A stretch of DNA of 64,000 nt, taken from contig NZ_KK073874.1 of the NCBI RefSeq assembly GCF_000585375.1, positions 2,728,001 through 2,792,000 of the forward strand. Reading direction: 5' to 3'. Positions 1 through 8,115 of this stretch are shown here, in pieces (the first letter of the stretch is position 1; each line of letters begins with the position of its first letter). The notes under the pieces were generated by a model. It did no database searches and was not told the DNA's origin. It worked only from the letters and a program-made list of their open reading frames with translations. The DNA comes from Cryptosporangium arvum DSM 44712 (lineage in GTDB: Bacteria > Actinomycetota > Actinomycetes > Mycobacteriales > Cryptosporangiaceae). Both the position numbers and the translations under genes were made by a program.

Positions 1-813
1 GACGAGCTGCCACTCGAAGTCGACGTCCTCACCGATCGGCAGGTCGGTGTCGAACGTGCGGCCGCGCACCGCGTCCATGCGGACGAGCAGCGTCGCGGTG
101 GGCACGTACGGCACCAGCGCCCCGGCGCGGACCAGGCCGGGGGACGCTCCCATGTCGAGCGGGGAGTGCGCCGACTCGTACTCGCCGAGCCAGCCGCTCC
201 CGTCGCCGTGGCCGGTGACCCGGGGCGCGACCGCTGCGGCCTTCTCGTCGCCGAAGTAGGGGCGCAGCGCGTGCAGCCAGCCGTCCGGAACCACCACATC
301 GGAGTCGACGAGCGCCGCGAACGGGGTCTCGACCGCGGCCAGGCCGGTGTTGCGGGCGGCGGAGGGACCGCGGTTCCCGGCGTGCGACACCAGCCGGGCG
401 CCGAACCGGGCGGCGATCCCGGCGATCCCGGCGTCGGCCGGCGACCCGTCGTCGACGACCAGGACCGGGACCCCGGGGGCGGTGCGCCGGACCGCTTCCA
501 GGCAGCGGGCCAGCTCCACCGGCCGGGCGTAGGTCGGGACGACGACCGTGACGTCCTCGACGTTCTCCGCGGGGGCCCAGACGGGGTGGGCCATCCCGGC
601 GTCGAGGAGGCGGCGGGCGAGCGCGCGGTGCGAGTCCGCGGCCCCGACCGCGGCGCCGTCGCGCCACTCCCGGATCAGCGGTACCGCCGCTTCCGCCACC
701 CGCAGCAGCCGCCCCGGTGAACCCCCGAGCAGGGTCCGGCCGTCCGGGCTGATCCGGAGCGCCTCGTCCAGCCGGAGCCGGATCCCGGCCGGCGCGAGCT
801 CCCGCCCGCTCAC
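1..813 (-). CDS. mftF: Mycofactocin glycosyltransferase MftF, cut by the left window edge
   Basis: This is the first 271 codons of a family 2 glycosyltransferase; the gene continues beyond position 1. MftF adds glucose units to the mycofactocin core. The N-terminus holds RTLLGGSPGRLLR, as in MftF proteins, followed by a GT-A fold start (VTVVVPTYARP), the acceptor of nucleotide-sugar VLVVDDGSPAD, the DSDVVVPDGW region (DxD-like) and GEDVDFEWQLV, the acidic motif near the visible end. The GTG start overlaps the stop of mftR (GTGA at 810-813), so the two are one operon. The strand assignment rests on the conserved motifs; overlapping frames on the other strand are not real. The C-terminal half is not visible. 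Confidence 0.9.
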   Translation of the reverse strand, partial: MSGRELAPAGIRLRLDEALRISPDGRTLLGGSPGRLLRVAEAAVPLIREWRDGAAVGAADSHRALARRLLDAGMAHPVWAPAENVEDVTVVVPTYARPVELARCLEAVRRTAPGVPVLVVDDGSPADAGIAGIAARFGARLVSHAGNRGPSAARNTGLAAVETPFAALVDSDVVVPDGWLHALRPYFGDEKAAAVAPRVTGHGDGSGWLGEYESAHSPLDMGASPGLVRAGALVPYVPTATLLVRMDAVRGRTFDTDLPIGEDVDFEWQLV

Positions 814-1481
814 GGCGCGTCGGCCGGGGCGGTCCCGTGGTCGGTGAACCCGGCGGCGGTCTCGGAGCCGGCGCGCTTCTCGTGGCCGGCGAAGCCGGTG
901 GCGAGCTCGGCGATCGCCTCGTCGAGCAGCGGCTCGAGGTCGGCGTCCTCGTGGTGCAGCCAGTCGGTGTAGGCGGCGATCGCGCACCCCAGCGCGGCGT
1001 GCGCGACGAGCTGGGGGAGCAGGGCGCCGCTCGGCCGCCCGACCCGCACACCGACGAACTCCGCGATCACGTCCCGCCAGCCGGTGAACCGCAGCGTGGA
1101 GTGCGCGAACAGGCTCGGCACCCCCAGGATCAGCGCCATCCGGCGGCGGTGCAGCGCGACGTGGGCGGCGTCGACCCGGTTGAACGCGACCACCGCCTCG
1201 CGCAGCGCCGCCATCATCGGAACGCTCGGCGGGGTGGCGGCGAGGCGCTCACGTAGCCGGGACAATTCCGCGTCGAAATCCCCCCAGACAAGATCATTCT
1301 TGGACGTGTAGTAACGAAAGAACGTCCGACGGCTGATTCCCGCGGCCCCGGCGATCTCGTCGATCGTCGTCTCTTCGAACCCGCGGGTGGTGAAGAGTTC
1401 CAGCCCGATCCGCTCCAACTCGTCGTGCGACGTCGCCGGTGGCCGGCCCATTCGCACTGCTGGAACGGGGTCGTTCGCCAT
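810..1481 (-). CDS. mftR: TetR-family mycofactocin regulator MftR
   Basis: A 223-residue TetR-type repressor. The N-terminal helix-turn-helix lies at about residues 22-68 (IGLELFTTRGFEETTIDEIAGAAGISRRTFFRYYTSKNDL, split here only by its helices), and the rest is the helical ligand domain. It is transcribed away from mftA, and its stop overlaps the start of mftF. In mycobacteria MftR represses mft genes and responds to long-chain acyl-CoA; that is family knowledge and the ligand here is inferred. A purine-rich Shine-Dalgarno (aggaagaggag on the minus strand) precedes the ATG. The 60-odd-base region towards mftA is the expected operator region. Confidence 0.9.
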   Translation of the reverse strand: MANDPVPAVRMGRPPATSHDELERIGLELFTTRGFEETTIDEIAGAAGISRRTFFRYYTSKNDLVWGDFDAELSRLRERLAATPPSVPMMAALREAVVAFNRVDAAHVALHRRRMALILGVPSLFAHSTLRFTGWRDVIAEFVGVRVGRPSGALLPQLVAHAALGCAIAAYTDWLHHEDADLEPLLDEAIAELATGFAGHEKRAGSETAAGFTDHGTAPADAP

Positions 1482-1585
1482 CTCCTCTTCCTTTCTGCAT
1501 CCAGTGTCATTAGTGTTGTGCCTGTTCCGGAGATGATGCCCGCTGTTTCAACGGCGAGCTCCCCATCAGCGCAAAGGAGCTTTTC
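1482..1585. promoter_or_regulatory. Divergent mftR/mftA promoter region
   Basis: This 104-base gap separates the divergent mftR and mftA genes and should hold both promoters. A direct repeat AGTGT-N4-AGTGT lies at 1503-1516. No convincing long palindrome or sigma-A hexamer pair could be picked out by eye. The mftA ribosome site is AAAGGAG at 1573-1579, six bases before its ATG. Confidence 0.45.
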
Positions 1586-1702
1586 ATGCCTGTCGAGACT
1601 CTGGAGAGCACGGCTGCGACCGAGACTGTCGAGGTCGACCTGGTGGAGGAAGACCTGCTGGTCGAGGACGTTTCGATCGACGGTATGTGCGGCGTCTACT
1701 GA
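1586..1702 (+). CDS. mftA: Mycofactocin precursor peptide MftA
   Basis: A 38-residue peptide that ends in IDGMCGVY, the invariant C-terminal tail of MftA precursors. The last two residues, Val and Tyr, are the ones cross-linked by MftC and become the redox core. The leader is strongly acidic (runs such as DLVEEDLLVED), as expected for recognition by the RRE protein MftB. A clear Shine-Dalgarno (AAAGGAG) precedes the ATG, and mftB begins 12 bases after the stop. It is short, so automated gene calling may miss it, but the tail makes the call near certain. Confidence 0.97.
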   Translation: MPVETLESTAATETVEVDLVEEDLLVEDVSIDGMCGVY

Positions 1703-1714
1703 GCCGGTGACGTC

Positions 1715-2029
1715 ATGACGGCCGTACCGGAAAGCCCTGCGGCCCTGACGAGCTTCGACCTGGACCGCGCCTGGGGGGTCCACCCCTCGGTCGCGGTCCG
1801 GCCGGAGCCGTTCGGCGCCCTGCTCTACCACTTCGGCACCCGCCGGCTCTCCTTCCTCAAGGACCCGACGCTGCTCTCCGTGGTCACCACGCTGGCGGAC
1901 CACCCGTCGGCCCGCGCCGCCCTCGCGGCGAGCGGCGCCGACGTGACGCAGCAGCGACGCCTCGCCCGTGCGCTGGCGACGCTCGCCTCGACCGAGATGA
2001 TCACCGAACGGACGGAGGCGTCCCGATGA
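1715..2029 (+). CDS. mftB: Mycofactocin RRE chaperone MftB
   Basis: A 104-residue PqqD-like protein. MftB binds the MftA leader and presents it to the radical SAM enzyme MftC. The sequence has the family features AWGVHPSVAVRPEPFGALLYH (shown as its first 20 or so residues), then FGTRRLSFLK, a predicted winged-helix/beta RRE fold. It starts 12 bases after mftA and its stop overlaps the mftC start (ATGA at 2026), indicating translational coupling. Length and position both match MftB of known clusters. Confidence 0.95.
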   Translation: MTAVPESPAALTSFDLDRAWGVHPSVAVRPEPFGALLYHFGTRRLSFLKDPTLLSVVTTLADHPSARAALAASGADVTQQRRLARALATLASTEMITERTEASR

Positions 2030-3297
2030 CGGCACCGACAGCCACCCGGCTGATCGACCACTTCAAGCTCGGCCTCGACGCGCCGATCTGCCTGACCTGG
2101 GAACTGACCTACGCGTGCAACCTGTCCTGCGTCCACTGCCTGTCCAGCTCCGGACGCCGTGACCCGCGCGAGCTGACGACCGCGGAAGCCAAGGCCGTCA
2201 TCGACGAGCTCGAGCGGATGCAGGTCTTCTACGTGAACATCGGCGGTGGCGAGCCCACCGTCCGCTCCGACTTCTGGGAGCTCGTCGACTACGCGACCGA
2301 GCACAAGGTCGGCGTCAAGTTCTCCACCAACGGCGTGAAGATCTCGCCCGAGGTGGCCGAGCGCCTGGCCGCCAGCGACTACGTCGACGTGCAGATCTCA
2401 CTCGACGGCGCGACCGCCGAGGTCAACGACCACGTGCGGGGCCCGGGTTCGTACGCGACGGCCGTGCGCGCGATGGAGAACCTGAAGAACGCCGGGTTCA
2501 GCGGCTTCAAGCTCTCCGTGGTCTGCACCCGGCAGAACGTCGGCCAGCTCGACGAGTTCAAGGCGATCGCCGACAGGTACGGCGCCCAGCTGCGCCTCAC
2601 CCGGCTGCGTCCCTCGGGGCGCGGCGCGGACGTATGGGACGAGCTGCACCTCCTCCCGCACCAGCAGAAGGAGCTCTACGACTGGCTGGTCGCGCACGGC
2701 GAGCAGGTGCTCACCGGCGACTCGTTCTTCCACCTCGCCGCGTTCGGCGACGCGCTGCCCGGTCTGAACCTCTGCGGCGCGGGTCGGGTCGTCTGCCTGA
2801 TCGACCCGGTCGGCGACGTCTACGCCTGCCCGTTCGCGATCCACGAGAACTTCCTCGCCGGGTCGGTGCGTGAGCCCGGGGGCTTCCAGGGGGTGTGGCG
2901 CGACTCGGAGCTGTTCCGGGAGCTGCGTCAGCCGCAGACCGGGGGTGCCTGCCAGTCGTGCCAGCACTACGACGCCTGCCAGGGCGGGTGCATGGCGGCG
3001 AAGTTCTTCACCGGGCTTCCGCTGGACGGGCCCGACCCCGAGTGCGTCCAGGGGTACGGCGAGTCCGCACTGGCCGGGGTGGTGGCGGGGTCGGCCCCGA
3101 AGCCGTCGCTGGACCACTCGCACCGCACCACGCGCAAGTCCCGTCCGGTGGCTCTGACGCTGAGCCGCCGCCCACCCGCGCTGCTGCCTCAATCGGCTCC
3201 CCCCGGGCGGGCGTGCGACGAGAGCCCGCTCTCCGGGTTCGAGCTGATCGGTCCGTCGTCGGGCTCCGGGTGCGCGTCCGGCGCCTGCGGCTGCTGA
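2026..3297 (+). CDS. mftC: Mycofactocin radical SAM maturase MftC
   Basis: A 423-residue radical SAM/SPASM enzyme. MftC oxidatively decarboxylates the C-terminal Tyr of MftA and then joins it to the preceding Val. The SAM cluster motif CNLSCVHC (C31, C35, C38) follows WELTYA, and GGGEP near residue 67-71 is the SAM-binding motif. A SPASM domain with auxiliary Fe-S cysteines lies at about residues 250-335 (CGAG, YACPF, ACQSCQHYDACQGGC, DPEC). The C-terminus ends with CDESPLSGFELIG and then a short Cys/Gly tail, GCASGACGC, which I do not recall as a constant family feature. Start overlaps mftB; the next gene begins 4 bases after the stop. Confidence 0.96.
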   Translation: MTAPTATRLIDHFKLGLDAPICLTWELTYACNLSCVHCLSSSGRRDPRELTTAEAKAVIDELERMQVFYVNIGGGEPTVRSDFWELVDYATEHKVGVKFSTNGVKISPEVAERLAASDYVDVQISLDGATAEVNDHVRGPGSYATAVRAMENLKNAGFSGFKLSVVCTRQNVGQLDEFKAIADRYGAQLRLTRLRPSGRGADVWDELHLLPHQQKELYDWLVAHGEQVLTGDSFFHLAAFGDALPGLNLCGAGRVVCLIDPVGDVYACPFAIHENFLAGSVREPGGFQGVWRDSELFRELRQPQTGGACQSCQHYDACQGGCMAAKFFTGLPLDGPDPECVQGYGESALAGVVAGSAPKPSLDHSHRTTRKSRPVALTLSRRPPALLPQSAPPGRACDESPLSGFELIGPSSGSGCASGACGC

Positions 3298-3301
3298 CGC
3301 C

Positions 3302-5260
3302 ATGAGAACCCCGGCGACCGGCTCGCTTCTCACCGAAGCGGTGCCGGTCGCCGGTGCCCTGGCCCCGTCCCGGGTCGTGTTCGGTCCGCACGAGACCAAC
3401 CTGGCCCGGGACCGGGCGCCGGGCGAGGAGGCCAGCGCGTACTACGCCGCCCGGGCCGCGGGCGGCGCGGGTGTGGTGATCACCGAGATCGCGTCGGTGA
3501 CACCGGACGACTGGCCGTACGAGCGGGCGCCGCTGGCCGGCTCCTGCGGCCCGGGCTGGGCCGCGATCGCGGACGCCTGCCGCCCGTACGGCACGGTCGT
3601 GCTGGCCGGGCTCGGGCACGCGGGCCTGCAGGGGTCGAGCGCGTACTCGCAGTCGGTGCTGTGGGGGCCGTCGCCGGTCGCCGACGTCGTGACGCGGGAG
3701 CTGCCCGCCGTCCTGGAGCCGCCGCAGATCGACGCGGTGATCGACGGGTTCGCCGCGGCCGCGGCGCTTGCCGTGTCGTCCGGGCTCGCCGGGGTCGAGC
3801 TCAACGCGGGCACGTATTCGCTGGTGCGTCAGTTCCTCTCCGGCCTCACGAACACGCGGTCGGACGCGTACGGCGTGGACCGTTGCCGTTTCCTGCGTGA
3901 CCTGGTCGCCTCGGTCCGGGCCGCCGTCGGCCCGGACCGAGTGCTCGCCCTGCGCCTGTCCGCGGACGAGGACGCCCCGTGGGCGGGGATCACGCCGTCG
4001 CTCGCCGCTTCGGTGGTCGACGAGGTGGCCGGGAGCATCGACCTGCTGACCGTCGTGCGCGGCGGGCACTACTCGTCGACGCGGTACCGGCCGGTCGCGC
4101 GGGTCGAGCCCGGGTTCAACCGGGAGCTGTGCCGCGCGCTGCGGACCGTCGCGGCCGGGAGGGTGCCGGTGGTGCTGCAGGGCAGCGTCGTCTCCCCGGT
4201 GATGGCCCAGGAGGCGCTGGACTCCGGGGTCGCCGACCTGGTCGAGATGACACGGGCGCAGATCGCCGAGCCGCGGCTCGTCGCGCTGGTGCGGGCCGGT
4301 TCGGCCGACCGGATCCGGCCGTGCCTGCTGTGCAACCAGGCGTGCCAGGTGCGCGACGTCCGCAACCCGGTGGTGAGCTGCGTGGTCGAGCCCGGCGCCG
4401 GCCACGAGACGCGCGAACCCGCGGCGGCGGATCCCGGCTCCGGTGAGGTGCTCGTCGTCGGGGGCGGGCCCGCGGGGCTCGAAGCGGCGCGGGTACTGGC
4501 GTTACGGGGGCACCGGGTGCGGCTGGCCGAGCGCTCCGGGGTGCTCGGCGGTGCGCTCCGCGCCGCCGCCACCGGCCCCGGCCGGGAGCGCCTGGCCGCG
4601 TTCACCCACTGGCAGGAGGCCGAGTGCCGGGCGCTCGGCGTACGCATCGCGCTGCACACCGAGGTGACCCCGGCCGACGTCGCCGCGGCCGAGACCCCGG
4701 TGGTCCTGGCCACCGGCTCGCGCTCGGCCACCCCGGCCCGCGCCGAAACCTGGCGCACGGGCGGAGCGGTGGTCGTGGACGTCCTGGACCTGCTGGCCGG
4801 GAACGCGGAGGTGCCACCGGGAGCCGTCCTCGTGGACGACCCCACCGGGGGGCCGATCGGCGTCGGGGTCGCCGAGCTGCTCGCCGGGCGCGGCCACGCC
4901 GTGCACGTCGTCACGCCGGACCCGGTCCTCGGCGCGCGCACCCCCGAACTGGCCGACGCCAACTTCCGGCTCGAGGCGCTCGGCGTCCACCGTGAACTGC
5001 GTACCCGCATCCGCGCCGTGGGCGACGGCGAGGCCGAGCTCGAGCACGTCTGGACCGGTGCGCGGCGCGTGCTCGCCTGCGCCGCGGTCGTCGACTGCGG
5101 CCACCGCCTTCCCGACGACACGTTCGCCGCGCTCGACGACGTCCCCCGCGCCGGCGACTGCGTCGCTCCCCGCACCCTGCTCGAAGCCGTCCTGGAAGGC
5201 CGCCGGGCGGCCACCCGAACTCGCGGGGCGTCAGCCCCGCGTCTCAGCACGGCGCGGTGA
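3302..5260 (+). CDS. Mycofactocin-system FadH/OYE-type oxidoreductase 1
   Basis: A 652-residue flavoprotein with the 2,4-dienoyl-CoA reductase architecture. An N-terminal FMN TIM barrel (about 15-330, with AYYAARAAGGAGVVITE and the substrate region FLSGLTNTRSDAYG) is followed by a 4Fe-4S motif C-x2-C-x3-C-x11-C (C341, C344, C348, C360) and an FAD/NAD(P) dinucleotide domain from about residue 382 (VVGGGPAG). Families of this type recur in mycofactocin loci and are presumed to pass electrons between a substrate or nicotinamide and MFT; the actual substrate is unknown. It begins 4 bases after mftC, so it is co-transcribed with the maturation genes. No mftD stands in its usual place. Confidence 0.85.
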   Translation: MRTPATGSLLTEAVPVAGALAPSRVVFGPHETNLARDRAPGEEASAYYAARAAGGAGVVITEIASVTPDDWPYERAPLAGSCGPGWAAIADACRPYGTVVLAGLGHAGLQGSSAYSQSVLWGPSPVADVVTRELPAVLEPPQIDAVIDGFAAAAALAVSSGLAGVELNAGTYSLVRQFLSGLTNTRSDAYGVDRCRFLRDLVASVRAAVGPDRVLALRLSADEDAPWAGITPSLAASVVDEVAGSIDLLTVVRGGHYSSTRYRPVARVEPGFNRELCRALRTVAAGRVPVVLQGSVVSPVMAQEALDSGVADLVEMTRAQIAEPRLVALVRAGSADRIRPCLLCNQACQVRDVRNPVVSCVVEPGAGHETREPAAADPGSGEVLVVGGGPAGLEAARVLALRGHRVRLAERSGVLGGALRAAATGPGRERLAAFTHWQEAECRALGVRIALHTEVTPADVAAAETPVVLATGSRSATPARAETWRTGGAVVVDVLDLLAGNAEVPPGAVLVDDPTGGPIGVGVAELLAGRGHAVHVVTPDPVLGARTPELADANFRLEALGVHRELRTRIRAVGDGEAELEHVWTGARRVLACAAVVDCGHRLPDDTFAALDDVPRAGDCVAPRTLLEAVLEGRRAATRTRGASAPRLSTAR

Positions 5261-5320
5261 CATCGATTACCGCGCGGTGCGTCCCCCAGAAATACGCAAT
5301 ACAGATAGAGGAGGCGCGCG

Positions 5321-6133
5321 ATGGGGCGTGTCGAAGGAAAAGTCGCATTCATCACCGGTGCCGCGCGCGGACAGGGTCGTAGCCACGCGATCCGGCTCGC
5401 CGAGGAGGGCGCCGACATCATCGCGGTGGACCTGTGCGCGCCGGTCCGCAACGTGCCGTACCCGGCGGCCACGCCGGACGACCTCGCCGAGACCGTCAAG
5501 CTCGTCGAGGCCCTGGACCGCCGCATCATCGCGACCCAGGTCGACACCCGCGACCGCAGCGCGTTGAAGACCGCGATCGACGCCGGCGTCGCCGAGCTCG
5601 GCAAGCTCGACATCGTCGTCGCGAACGCCGGTATCTGCATCATCGGCGGCTGGGACCAGATCACGCCCGAGGTCTGGCAGGACACGCTCGACGTCAACCT
5701 GACCGGCACCTGGAACACCGTCCAGCTCGCGGCGCCGCACTTGGTCGCCAACGGTGGCGGCTCGGTCGTCATGACCAGCTCCGCCGCCGGCCTCAAGGGG
5801 CTGCCGTTCCTGACGCCGTACGTCGCCAGCAAGTTCGGTGTCACCGGCCTCGGCAAGGCGTTCGCGCACGAGCTGGCCGAGCACAACATCCGGGTCAACA
5901 CCCTGCACCCGACCGGCGTGGAGACCCCGATGGGCAGCAGTGAGGGCACGTCGGCGTTCGGCGAGCTGCTGGCCGCCCACCCCACGCTGGGCGGCATGCT
6001 CGCCAACAGCCTGCCGATCGAGACCACGCAGCCGGTCGACCAGAGCAACGCGGTGCTGTTCCTCGCGTCCGACGAAGCGCGCTACATCACCGCGCTGAGC
6101 ATGACCGTCGACGCCGGCAACACCCAGTACTAA
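5321..6133 (+). CDS. Mycofactocin-dependent SDR oxidoreductase (first copy)
   Basis: A 270-residue short-chain dehydrogenase. The nucleotide motif TGAARGQGRSHA at residues 12-23 is typical of the SDR subfamily that holds NAD(H) without exchange and relies on mycofactocin as external electron carrier. The family insertion after the second strand (VRNVPYPAATPDDLAETVKL) is present. Catalytic Ser-Tyr-Lys are visible: SS near 149, Y167 and K171 (YVASK). A GAGG ribosome site precedes the ATG. It likely oxidises an alcohol; the substrate cannot be read from sequence. The next gene, 14 bases on, is a paralogue. Confidence 0.88.
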   Translation: MGRVEGKVAFITGAARGQGRSHAIRLAEEGADIIAVDLCAPVRNVPYPAATPDDLAETVKLVEALDRRIIATQVDTRDRSALKTAIDAGVAELGKLDIVVANAGICIIGGWDQITPEVWQDTLDVNLTGTWNTVQLAAPHLVANGGGSVVMTSSAAGLKGLPFLTPYVASKFGVTGLGKAFAHELAEHNIRVNTLHPTGVETPMGSSEGTSAFGELLAAHPTLGGMLANSLPIETTQPVDQSNAVLFLASDEARYITALSMTVDAGNTQY

Positions 6134-6147
6134 AGGAGGAACGACGA

Positions 6148-6987
6148 ATGGGACGAGTCGAGGGAAAAGTAGCCTTCATCACCGGCGCCGCGCGCGGCCA
6201 GGGGCGTAGCCACGCGCTCCGGTTGGCGCAGGAGGGCGCGGACATCATCGCGATCGACGTCGCCGAGGACATCCCCAGCGTCACCCGGTTCTACCCGGGC
6301 GCCACCGAGGCCGACCTCGCCGAGACCGTCGCCCAGGTCGAGGCGCTCGACCGGCGGATCGTCGCCAGCAAGGTCGACGTCCGCGACTACGACGCGCTCA
6401 AGGGCGCACTCGACACCGGGGTCGCCGAACTCGGCCACGTCGACATCGTGAGCGCGAACGCGGGCATCTTCCTGCACAGCGACAAGACGCACGAGGTCAG
6501 CGACAGTGACTGGGACGACGTGCTGGACATCAACCTCAAAGGCGTCTGGCACACGGTCAAGGCCGCGATCCCGCACCTGATCGCGCAGGGCACCGGCGGT
6601 TCGATCGTGCTCACCAGCTCGACCGCGGGCATCAAGGGCACGCCGAACGTCGCGCCGTACACCGCGAGCAAGCACGGCGTCGTCGGCCTGATGAAGACGC
6701 TCGCGCTGGAGCTGGCCGAGCACAACATCCGCGTCAACAGCATCCACCCGACCGGGGTGGCGACGGACATGATCCTCAACGAGACCACGTTCAAGCTGTT
6801 CCTGCCGGACGAGGAGCACCCGACGCGCGAGCAGGCCGCGCCGGTGTTCCAGAGCACGAACGCGCTGCCGGTGCCGTGGGTCGAGCCCATCGACATCAGC
6901 AACGCGCTGCTGTTCCTCGCGTCCGACGAGGCCCGGTACGTCACCGGCCTCGAGCTGAAGGTCGACGCGGGTTACACGACGAAGTAA
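6148..6987 (+). CDS. Mycofactocin-dependent SDR oxidoreductase (second copy)
   Basis: A 279-residue SDR closely related to the preceding gene. Its first 20 residues are nearly the same, with TGAARGQGRSHA at 12-23, followed by the subfamily insertion (DIPSVTRFYPGATEADLAET). The active site has SS near 153, Y171 and K175 (YTASK). A strong AAAGGAGG site sits just before the ATG, in the 14-base gap. Tandem duplication with divergence in the substrate loop (residues 195-240) suggests two alcohols of different shape. Role in MFT-coupled oxidation is by subfamily; the substrate is unknown. Confidence 0.88.
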   Translation: MGRVEGKVAFITGAARGQGRSHALRLAQEGADIIAIDVAEDIPSVTRFYPGATEADLAETVAQVEALDRRIVASKVDVRDYDALKGALDTGVAELGHVDIVSANAGIFLHSDKTHEVSDSDWDDVLDINLKGVWHTVKAAIPHLIAQGTGGSIVLTSSTAGIKGTPNVAPYTASKHGVVGLMKTLALELAEHNIRVNSIHPTGVATDMILNETTFKLFLPDEEHPTREQAAPVFQSTNALPVPWVEPIDISNALLFLASDEARYVTGLELKVDAGYTTK

Positions 6988-7041
6988 CACCCTCGTGGCC
7001 GGCCCTGGCGAAGGGCCGGCCACCCACACCGAGGAAGCTGA

Positions 7042-7974
7042 ATGACCACATACGCCACCCCTGACGTGGTCGCGGCCCGAGGCCGGGTCGGAGCCCGGCT
7101 GGTCGGCCGGGAACGCGAACTCGACCTCGTGCTCGCCGCCGTCGCGGCGGGCCGGGACATCGTCCTGGAGGGTCCGCCCGGCACCAGCAAGACGACGATG
7201 CTCACCGCGATCACGGCCGAGTGGGGCATCCCGCTGCTGTTCGTCGAGGGCAACGCCGACCTGACCCCGGCCAAGCTGGTCGGCCACCACAACCCGGCGC
7301 GTGTGCTCACGGAGGACTACAGCGAGGACAACTTCGTCCCCGGCCCGCTCTCCGAGGCGATGCGCCAGGGCGGCTTCCTCTACATCGAGGAGTTCAACCG
7401 CGCCCCCGACGACACGCTGAACACCCTGCTCACCGCGATGGCCGACCGGCGGCTGTCGATTCCGCGGGCGGGCACGATCGAGGCGCTGCCGACGTTCCGG
7501 ATCATCGCGTCGATGAACCCGTACGACAACGTGGGCACCACGCGGCTGTCCTCGAGCGTCCACGACCGGCTCTGCCGACTGGCCGTCGACTACCAGGACG
7601 CATCGGCCGAAGAGGGGATCGTCGCGCTGCGTACCGGTCTGGCCGCCGGTGCGGACCTGGTGGGTGACGCGGTGACCGTCACCAGGGCCACCCGGGAACA
7701 CCCGGACGTGCGCCAGGGCTCGAGCGTCCGCGGTGCGATCGACACCGCGCTCGTCGCGGTGCAACTGGGTGCGCTGCGCGGGCTGACGGTCACCGGTCCG
7801 GTGACGCGCGCGTCCACCGACCCGTACGCCCAGCTCTTCCTGGACGCGATGCTGGTGGCGCTGTCCGGCCGCATCCACCTCGACGAAGCCGCCGACACCA
7901 CACCGGAACGGGTGCTCCGGGAGATCTGGGAGGACCGGTTCATCCTCCAGCCGTCGGCGGCCCGGCCCGGTTGA
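7042..7974 (+). CDS. MoxR-family AAA+ ATPase
   Basis: A 310-residue AAA+ ATPase of the MoxR/CoxD type. It shows Walker A GPPGTSKT (residues 44-51), Walker B with FLYIEEFNR at about 112-120, and sensor 1 IIASMNP. MoxR proteins work with VWA-domain partners to insert metals or remodel client enzymes, as in methanol dehydrogenase and CO dehydrogenase maturation. Here the VWA partner follows directly in the same reading frame. Placement between MFT-dependent SDRs and a 4Fe-4S FadH/OYE enzyme makes one of these the likely client; this is inference. Starts 54 bases after the SDR stop, behind a GAGGAAG site. Confidence 0.9.
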   Translation: MTTYATPDVVAARGRVGARLVGRERELDLVLAAVAAGRDIVLEGPPGTSKTTMLTAITAEWGIPLLFVEGNADLTPAKLVGHHNPARVLTEDYSEDNFVPGPLSEAMRQGGFLYIEEFNRAPDDTLNTLLTAMADRRLSIPRAGTIEALPTFRIIASMNPYDNVGTTRLSSSVHDRLCRLAVDYQDASAEEGIVALRTGLAAGADLVGDAVTVTRATREHPDVRQGSSVRGAIDTALVAVQLGALRGLTVTGPVTRASTDPYAQLFLDAMLVALSGRIHLDEAADTTPERVLREIWEDRFILQPSAARPG

Positions 7975-8115
7975 AGAGAAGTCGCGGCGGAGTCGCCGGT
8001 CACGCGGAAGCGGGACGGTGCCGGCCGGGGCAAGCCGCTCAAGCGCAAACCCAAGCAGCTCGACGAGGAGCCGACCGAGTTCCGGCCGTCACGCTCGTCG
8101 TCCGGGTCGGGACGG

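Noticed and set aside
29-1051. A 340-codon minus-strand frame across the left end
   Set aside because: The true gene here is mftF in another frame of the same strand, with clear glycosyltransferase motifs and a GTGA overlap with mftR.
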